A DNA stretch of 64,000 nt, taken from Azadirachta indica (taxonomy: Eukaryota; Streptophyta; Magnoliopsida; Sapindales; Meliaceae). Every line of letters begins with the position of its first letter. Positions within the stretch are counted from its first letter, which is position 1. The stretch lies in NCBI GenBank assembly GCA_022749755.1, contig CM040441.1, forward strand, positions 16,307,475 through 16,371,474, read 5' to 3'. The position numbers were made by a program, and so were the translations under genes. This document shows, one piece after another, positions 56,670 to 64,000 of the stretch. The notes under the pieces are model-generated. The model ran no database searches, had not been told where the DNA came from, and worked only from the letters and a program-made list of their open reading frames with translations.

Positions 56670-57461
56670 CGAATAATGAGAGTGAAAATTAATAATGCAC
56701 CTACTCGATTTAGCAATTAGAAACCATTCTTCGTCTGCTGACTCATTCAGAATCCATTGTTGTTTTTGCCGCCTCCTTCAGAACCCAGAAGCTCCGGCTT
56801 TAAAACCATGTGCAGCCTCCTTCAAGCCGCATTTTGCCTCCTTTAGAACAAAATTGAAATCTGTAAGTTTATTTTCTTTAAATTTCTTAATTTCATGTTT
56901 GCTGCTACTGGGTACCAGTGCTATATGTATATATACATTTTTTTCAATTTTAGTCTTTTAAGTGGAATATTTATGCTTTTGATTATAAGTATAAATTTAT
57001 AATGCATTTCCTTTATATAAATGATGTTGTTAAATTGAAAAAAAAAAGTGATAAAATGATGGCTAAAATTATTTTTAAAGTGAAGCGAGTCTTTGGTTTT
57101 GTCTATAGTACCCCTTTATGTACTCCACTTGGTCTCCTATTCGATATTGAATTTTGTGTTGAAGACTTATCTTACCATTTGAACTGAGAGAAATGATTGA
57201 TCGAGCTTATTCGAACCTATTCTTTCTCGAAGCGAACGCGGTGCAACCTAAGTGAAGTTAGTGAGCCCTCGTTGTCCGGTGGTTTGGGTCCCCTTTGGGG
57301 TTCCCTCTATACAGGAAATACAAACTTTGAATAGGTTTCGTCGGTTTGAGAAGGTGAACGACGAATTGGAGTGATAGAAGTAAAATTCAGCAAGTGTGGC
57401 TATTTATTATTAGGAGTATGCCTGGTACGGTTAAATGACATCAAGAAACTATGATCGGAAG
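56670..57461. other. Possible first-exon relic and spacer
   Basis: A G+C-richer stretch at 56725-56865 (88-codon frame from 56695) ends in a splice-donor-like TCTGTAAGTTT. I cannot assign a product, and no partner exon is certain. The remainder, with a 61-codon frame at 57002-57187, looks non-coding. Confidence 0.35.
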
Positions 57462-57918
57462 TATGGGTGGGCACGGTTTGAGTTTTTGAAAAATCAAAAC
57501 AGAATCGAAAATTTCACGTATCAAAATTTTGAGAACAGATCGGACCAAATAAAAAAAAAAAAAACTAAACCACACCAAATCAATTACATATTAGAACTGG
57601 ATTAAAATCAGACCGATCGATTTGATTTTTGTGTCAATTAGGTTTTTAGATAAATTTATTATATTTTTAAAAATTTTTAATGTACCAAAGGATGTCGTTT
57701 TATAAAAATATAATAAAATGACGTAGTTTATATGTAAAAATATTAAAAAATAATAAATTCGGTCCAGTCCAAATTTTTTGAACCAAAACTAAAATCGAAG
57801 AAAAAATTTCAGATTTTTTATTTAAAAACTGAAATCGGACCGAATTATATAAAATAACATACTGAACTCGTCAATTTTGGTCCAGTTCTATTATGGTTTG
57901 GTTTTTTGCCTACTCCTA
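57462..57918. mobile_element. hAT-like MITE
   Basis: 457 bp with ends TATGGGTGGGC and GCCTACTCCTA (imperfect inverted repeats). It is flanked by ATCGGAAG (57454-57461) and ATTGGAAG (57919-57926), an 8-bp target duplication with one mismatch. The 8-bp duplication and the GGGTGGGC-type tips fit the hAT superfamily. No coding capacity. Confidence 0.78.
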
Positions 57919-57929
57919 ATTGGAAGGGA

Positions 57930-58613
57930 ATAACTAAATTGTATCAAATTACAGGGTTCATTAATGGAATAACAAGTCTTTTCTTCTATCTTGTAGTAAT
58001 TAGTTTTCGCTATGTGGAAACTTTAGAATTGGATAAATTATTATTTCTGTTACTGTAAGTCTGCTGCATTTGTTTCAAATAATATTTAATTGTTTATATA
58101 TCCAACCTCAATCTTTAATAATATGTTGCTGTTTTCTTTCTTAACAATTACATGTAATTAAGCATTAAATTATTCATTATTAATATCATATTAAATTAAT
58201 CTGTCATTATTAATTAATGTATATGTGTGCTAGACAAAGTCTTCAATGATATTATATATTAATAAGAATCATGATGTTTTAAGATAAAAGTTGCAAAATT
58301 TTGATAATTGTCTGGTAGTGATTAATAATAAATTAAGCAACAAGTAACAAATACTTACTAATAACATTTGAGGATCATAAATATTTTCGTTGATTCAACT
58401 GACATTATTTTGATTTGTCAATTTTGTTGTATCTAGCTATTTTCTTATGCATAATGGAAAGAATAAGTTGTTTTCCTTTTTGAATTTAAAATTATAATAA
58501 TAATAAGCTCAGTCTCTCTGTTATTTTTCTAAGATAAAATTACCACAATGAGGTACTGAGTTTAAAAGCATGATATAAATGTCTAACTCTCGTAATTATT
58601 TTAATTTGCAGTT
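57930..58613. other. A+T-rich spacer
   Basis: Low-complexity A+T-rich sequence before the exon-like region. Nothing recognised. Confidence 0.45.
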
Positions 58614-59995
58614 TTGTTGTTTGCTCACAAGCTGACAGAGATTTCTCTATTACGTGTCCTAATAACATATTTTGATTCTCAATCAACAAATTACGGTCTC
58701 AAGAAAGCTGAGGCATTTAAGAATTCTCAAGATGGATTGTTTGCAGCACTGGTGATAACTATAGTTTGGAATTCATACAATTCCCCAACGCATCGTCTAA
58801 AATTCATCAGTTTTTCAGCGATCTCCTACACCATTGTAAGTCAGTTTCATTTTTAATTTGAATTAACTAGGAAAGGTATATGTGTGTGTATGTGTGTGTT
58901 TTAGAAATTATCTGTGGCTGGATAGTAAGAGAAATTCAATAACATGTTTACAAGAACTCCAAAGGAAAGGAATGTGAGAATTTTAAATGGTAATAGACAG
59001 AGGTCTTAATAATATGTCTATTATTACCAAGTGAATAGTTGAATTACTTAGGTTTAGTTATTGGAAAGTTTCCCGAAATTGATGTTCAGGAAGTTATCAA
59101 AATGATTTATTATACCAATTTACTACTTAGTTAATGAATAGCATATCAATTAAAATGAAAATTTTGAATCATTAAATTATTAAATGTGTAAAATATACAT
59201 TTGTAATAAATTAAGTACATTGAGATTAACATATAGTCCTAATTTATACATTTTGCTGTAAATTTTTAGATACCTAGCACTTACAAAAAAAAGTCTAAAA
59301 AAATAGAAAGGGTCATGTTAATTAAAGCACGTGCGTCTAATAATCCCAAATATGTGTCTGTTGCATATTTAGTTCCAAACGCTAACCATTACAATTATTG
59401 TTGCAGGCATTGTCGCTATTGTTTCACACATCAACTGTTCCTGGGTACCCTGAATTTAAAGTTGAGCTGCTAAGTATCATTGAACTGATCCATTTAGCAA
59501 TTGGTGGTGCTGGAGTGAAGCCTCTTCTAAAGACATTTCTTGCCGACCAATTAAGAGCCCATGCACAAATTAATGATGATCAAGATGAGGATAAAATAAT
59601 AGCCCATGCAAAGGTGTGCTAGTGTCTTGCCTCAAGTTGTGCCTCAGTTGTCGCAGGCAAAATATATGAGTCTAGATGGCCATTTATACCCCTGAGTAGT
59701 GTACTCGCTGGTAGATGTTCATTTAGATTCATGTGCGTTGCGGTAGTTATGGGGAGTAGTCTTCTCTTGTTCTGCTCAGGCATTTGTGTTTATCACTATA
59801 AGGAAGTAATTTTTGTTGGCAACCCTTTTCTTATATTTCGGGTTGTCAAAGCGTCCTTGCTGAAATGGCGTCTTAACTATCCTTCGTCAAGGGATCAATT
59901 GTTTGGACATGAAGATGGAAACAACAAGACCTGTTGTCTCAATACAAATTCCTCAGGTACATCTCTCTCCCGCTTTCAATTTAACATGTACTAGG
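58614..59995 (+). pseudogene. Unidentified gene relic, at least two exon-like pieces
   Basis: Two open pieces look like exons of one protein. 58614-58856 follows an AATTTGCAG acceptor and reads AEAFKNSQDGLFAALVITIV and RLKFISFSAISYTI, with a GTAAG donor near 58836. 59405-59613 follows a TTGCAG acceptor and reads ALSLLFHTSTVPGYPEFKVE and IGGAGVKPLLKTFLADQLRA, with RAHAQINDDQDEDK after it. After 59613 the reading continues only with frame changes and stops (VVPQLSQAKYMSLDGHLYP, then YSLVDVHLDSC). The composition suggests a helical cytosolic protein, but I do not recognise the family. Frameshifts suggest a decayed partial copy; a live gene with unusual splicing is not excluded. Confidence 0.5.
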
Positions 59996-60166
59996 ACAAG
60001 GTTGTTATTAATTAAATAGAAAGAGCTTAGGCCTAGCCTTTATTTGACTAATAAATTTTTTGGATTACAGATGTCTAGACAAAGCTGCTATTATAGAATC
60101 GTCCGCTACTTTTGTTGTTTATTTGAATGAATTGTAAAGAAAAATTAAAAACAAGAACAGAACATT

Positions 60167-60650
60167 TGTTGAGTTGCTGCTGTAGAGCTCAATATTCTGC
60201 AGAATTTTTTTTATTTCTGTGTTCTGTTTTTTCTGTAATAAGATTTTCACTTACATTGCCATATAAATAACAACTAGACGTACTAGAAAATCAATTTTAG
60301 AGAATTCTAAACATACTTCATAAAGATAAAAACATTGACTCTAAATACAAACCATTGTATGAGAATTTTGACAGCTTTATGCAGACATTTCATATTGACT
60401 TTTCATCTGAACATTTCTTAATCATTTGACTATAACTTTCTCCAGAAAAATCCAAATTGAATATCGTAAAATTTACTAGAAAGTTGACATCTTGATCTTT
60501 CTAACGCTGCCAACTATGACCAGAAATGATGCCTCAATCGATACAGTTTAAGTTTTAAAAATTGTCCTCTGACAATATTCATAACCTATAAATGTTGAAA
60601 AATATTTTGTTTGACAGCTCATAAGTGTGGAAAATGCATTAATTCCAACA
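60167..60650 (-). repeat. 3' LTR of a minus-strand copia element
   Basis: On the minus strand the LTR starts TGTTGGAATTAATGC at 60650, immediately after a purine-rich TAAGGGTGAG tract (60651-60660). The far end is uncertain; a TGTTGAG word at 60167 is the best candidate. The other LTR lies beyond the window. Confidence 0.7.
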
Positions 60651-60657
60651 CTCACCC

Positions 60658-62325
60658 TTAATGTATTTTCTTCACAACTCCAATGAATTCTCTAAGATAA
60701 CAAAATCTTTCTCTTAGAAGAGCTTTAGTAAGAATGTCAGCAAACTGCTCCTTTGTTTTACAATATTCAAGCTGAATTTTTCCTTTCTCAACAGCTTCTT
60801 TGATGAAATGATATTTGATTGCTATATGTTTTGTGCGGTCATGACTAACTGGATTTTTTGCAATGGTAATGGCTGACTTCTTGTCGCAGAACAATAAAGT
60901 TCCTTTGTCTTGCTTTTCTCTAAGATCTTCAAGAATTCTTCGAAGCCATATCCATTGAGATGTAGCCTTTGCAGCAGCAACATATTCTGCTTCAGCAGTT
61001 AATTGTGCCACAACTTTTTGCTTCTTCGAAATCCATGAACATATTTCTGAGCCAAGAGAAAAAATATAACCTGAAGTGCTCTTCATGTCATCTTGACAAC
61101 CAATCCAATCGCTGTCACAATATCTAACTAAACTTGAGTTTTCAGTTGCCTTGTACAGAATACCATAATTAAGTGTACCCTGCAAGTATCTCAAAACTTG
61201 TTTTGCTGTGCCATAATGGATCTGACTTGGTTCATGCATAAACCGAGATAGCATACTAGCTGTAAACATTATGTCAGGTCTTATTGCTGTGAGATACATG
61301 AGGTTGCTAATGAGACTTTTATACTTTGTAGCATCTGCCTTTTCAGTGCCATCTTCTTTCTTCAACTTTTCATTTGCAATTAATGGAACTGTAACAGATT
61401 TACAACCCAACAAATTGAATTTCTTTAAAACATTCTCTGCATATTTTCTTTGAGAAATGAAAATCCCATTTTTGGTTAGAGATATTTCAATCCCAAGAAA
61501 ATAATGCAAGAGACCTAAATCACTCATCTCATAAGTATTCATCATATCCTTCTTGAATTCCTTTATCATGTTTTCATCATTGCTGGTAAAAATCAAATCA
61601 TCAACATACAAGGAAACAATAAGAATATGATCCTTTTTCTTTAAAATGTAAAGAGTTGGCTCATTTTGGTTTCTTTGAAAACCTCTTATGAGAAAATACT
61701 TATCAATTTCAGCATACCATGTTCGTGGTGCTTGCTTTAGCCTATAAAGAGCCTTTCTCAACTTGTAAACTTTGCTTTCTTTTCCCTTCATGAAGAAACC
61801 TTCAGGCTAATCAACATAAACTTCTTCTTCTAACACTACATTTAAGGAAGCTGATTTAACGTCAAGTTGATAAAGATTCCATCTCTTTTGAGCAGCAAAA
61901 GCAATCAAGGTTCTTATAGTTTCCAATCTTGCAACAGGTACAAAGGTTTCATAGAAATCAATACCTGGCTTTTGAGTGAATCCTTTAGCTATAAGACTTG
62001 CTTTGTACCTTTGAATGCTCCTATCTTGATTGAATTTTGTTTTGAATATCCATTTGACTCCAATAACTTCTCGGTCTTTCGGTCGATCTACAAGCTCCCA
62101 TGTTTGATTTTTCTCAATCATGCTAATTTCTTCTTTCATTGCTTTGACCCAAACTTCTTGTTTTTCAGCTTCTTCAAAGTTTTCTGGTTCAATGTTAGAA
62201 AAATTGTATGACTCATATATATCATTCAACATTTGAGTTCTTCTTGGATGAGATTTTGAAGAAGGCAAATTTGTGCTTGAATTGGAGCTGGAGGGTGTCT
62301 GCGGTGGAGTTGAATCTTGCTGCAA
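60658..62325 (-). pseudogene. Copia reverse transcriptase and RNase H
   Basis: Two open pieces. 61807-62325 (172 codons) holds the RT start: VKWIFKTKFNQD, KASLIAKGFTQKPGIDFYET and LYQLDVKSA. 60658-61791 (377 codons) continues with KALYRLKQAPRTWYAEID, the catalytic SLYVDDLIFTSN at about residues 62-73, and RNase H (CDSDWIGCQDDMKSTSGYIF; then AEAEYVAAAKATSQWIWL; then a KNPVSHDRTKHIAIKYHF end). The pieces are separated by one TAG replacing a glutamine codon at about 61807. The natural stop is at 60658, next to the purine tract. Confidence 0.9.
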
Positions 62326-63249
62326 ATTTTGAATTTGTTATTGTTCATGAAAAACAACATAGCTCTTGTTCTTTATTTTCTTTCTAATCCCAAGTAGCTT
62401 TTTCATTGAAAATAACATTTCTACTCACGATCAGCTTCTTTTTTTCAACATTATACAATCGATATCCTTTTGTGTTAGAGCTATATACAAAAATGCATTT
62501 TTGACTTCTTTCATCAAACTTGGTTTTTTTTCCAGCAGGAATATGAGCATAACAAATGCTCCCAAAAACCTTAAAATGCCTTACCGATGTTTTAATTCTG
62601 CTTCAAGCTTCAAATGGAGTTATATTCTTCACGGCTTTGGTTGGACATAAATTAAGAATATACACAGCTGTATAAATAGCCTCTGCCCAAAAACTTTTAG
62701 GCAAATTTTTCTCACTTAGCATTGCTGCAGCCATTTCAACAACGGTTCTATTTTTCCTTTCTGCAATGCCATTCTATTGAAGACTATAACCTACTCTGAG
62801 TTGCTTCCAAATGCCTTCATTTTCACAATAATTTTCAAATTCTACAGAGGTATATTCACCCTCACGATCACTTCGAATGGTTTTGATGGTGTAGCCACTT
62901 TGCTTCTCTACAAATGCTTTAAATTTTTTAAACACCATAAATGTTTCTGATTTCTCCTTCAAAAAATAAACCCAAGCCATTCGAAAATAAACATCAATGA
63001 ATAAAAAAAAGTACTTGTGTTGATTTAATGATGGAGTTCGCATGGACCACATATGTCGGTGTGGATAAGCTCTAATGGCGCTTTTGCTCTCCATGAACTT
63101 TGTCTAGGAAATTAAGAGTGATGTTGTTTTCCCATAATGCATCCTTCACATGGTTCTTCGGACTTTTCAATTTCAGGTAGCCCTTTCACCATAGCTTTCT
63201 GCTTCAACAACTTTAAGCCTTCAAAGTTTAGATGACAAAACCTTTTATG
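62326..63249 (-). pseudogene. Copia integrase, broken
   Basis: The pre-integrase segment starts with a TGA in place of tryptophan (DTRI-stop-HKRFCHLNFEGL) and includes CEGCIMGKQHH. The open piece 62774-63094 reads FFLFIDVYFRMAWVYFLKEK and TIRSDREGEYTSVEF, giving two of the three acidic residues. After a stop it continues NGIAERKNRT with the third. Several further single stops follow up to 62340. Confidence 0.85.
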
Positions 63250-63972
63250 TCATATTCGAGTATCTTCAAAAACCTCTCCTTTCTTTGCAACAATTGAATT
63301 ACAATGAAGATTGATGAAAAAATTTCTATTCTTCTCCATTTTGACATAAGCAATCACTAAACTCTTCTCTTTTTTATCATAAATAGTGCAGCCACCTTCT
63401 TCAAAATGAAGACGATAGCCATTTTCAACAAGCCGTCCCACACTTAGTAAATTTTGATTCAGATCTGATACAAGTAGCACATCATTGACGTATTTCATTT
63501 CTTTTTTGGTTTGGACAACAATTTTTCCCTTTCCTTTTGGTTGCACAATAGCCCCATTTCCTAATTTCACTTTAGGAGAAACTGTTGAGTCAACATCAAG
63601 AAAGATTTGTTCATTTCCTGACATGTGATTGTTGCAACCACTATCAAGATACCAGCTGCTACCATCTTTTTCTTCAAGGGCTAATTGACAAGCATAGAAC
63701 ATGTTGCCATTATCTTCGTTCTCCTTCTTGGATGAACTAGCTTGATTTGATGCTTTATATCTGCACACTTTTTTTGTATGCCCAAACTTCTTGCAACAAT
63801 AGCATTGAGGCTTCTCACAATGCCAACAAATTGAAGTAGCATGGTTCTGCTTTTTGCAAATCTTGCATGGAGGTTTATTGTCGTAAGCTGCTTCTTTGTC
63901 TTCCTTTTTCCACTTGTTTTGCTCCCCCATTTTTTGCTCCTTCTTTGATGACTTATATGGTTTAGTGGTCAC
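63250..63972 (-). pseudogene. Copia gag end and protease
   Basis: An open stretch of 240 codons within a longer polyprotein. A cysteine-rich segment ends in an intact zinc knuckle CYCCKKFGHTKKVC (C-x2-C-x4-H-x4-C, about residues 57-70). The protease motif is WYLDSGCNNHMSG (about 107-119). Its start at 63972 is only the first ATG in the fragment; the true gag start lies beyond the window. Confidence 0.88.
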
Positions 63973-64000
63973 CTTTGATTGAAAAGCACTCTCGGTGAAT

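Larger units (their letters stand above)
60167..64000 (-). mobile_element. Ty1/copia retrotransposon, minus strand (5' end beyond window)
   Basis: The internal region reads from gag at the right to RNase H at the left, followed by a 3' LTR. Gene order protease-integrase-RT-RNase H places it in copia. It is better preserved than the other copia relics, interrupted mainly by single nonsense changes, and its sequence is unrelated to the 154-5172 family. Confidence 0.92.

Noticed and set aside
1..64000. tRNA and rRNA genes
   Set aside because: No cloverleaf or conserved rRNA segment was noticed. The tRNA-like words are retrotransposon primer sites.

Overview
The window is nuclear DNA of a eudicot plant. 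It is very A+T-rich with long intergenic spaces. It carries Ty1/copia and Ty3/gypsy retrotransposons with tRNA-Met primer sites, Mutator-like (MULE) and hAT-like termini, and intron-bearing relics of plant genes: an SPA1-type light-signalling gene, a QUA2/PMT-type methyltransferase, a rhamnogalacturonan lyase and an LRR receptor kinase. The main host gene family is the plant self-incompatibility S1 / S-protein homologue (SPH) family, which encodes small secreted cysteine-containing proteins. All SPH loci lie on the minus strand. The species cannot be named from the sequence alone.

Layout. (1) 1-34392 is a nested duplication. A block that includes a complete but dead copia element and an SPH gene cluster occurs twice (1-19192 and 20990-34392) and is nearly identical. 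Inside the block a 5.8-kb unit carrying three SPH loci (types B, C, A) is present twice in the first block (7136-12933, 12934-18737) and once in the second (28128-33936). (2) 34393-38345 is an older, diverged version of the same block without the copia element. It holds broken SPH remnants and an LRR-kinase fragment. (3) 38346-42495 holds two decayed copia relics in opposite orientation, one of which cuts an SPH pseudogene. (4) 42.5-52.7 kb is a graveyard of partial, intron-containing gene copies (rhamnogalacturonan lyase, QUA2-like methyltransferase, SPA1-like) mixed with a gypsy relic and two inverted-repeat elements. (5) 54.3-60 kb holds a MULE-like element, a hAT-like MITE, a small tandem duplication and unidentified coding relics. 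(6) 60.2-64 kb is a minus-strand copia element that runs off the window.

Of about sixteen SPH-related loci, three type-A genes (6585-7001, 18188-18607, 33387-33806) are intact, with signal peptide, conserved cysteines and a TATA-like box about 60 bp upstream. One type-B reading frame (30314-30838) is open but has no obvious signal peptide. The others are broken, several by single-base changes in homopolymer runs, so raw reads should be consulted before they are called dead.

Order of events inferred: a MULE carrying a kinesin exon relic inserted at the edge of an SPH array (9-bp target duplication); a copia element then inserted into the MULE (its LTRs now differ by about 6-7%); the whole block then duplicated recently (matching LTRs of the two copies differ by about one base); finally the 5.8-kb unit changed copy number. 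No prokaryotic, viral-host or CRISPR-like system is present.
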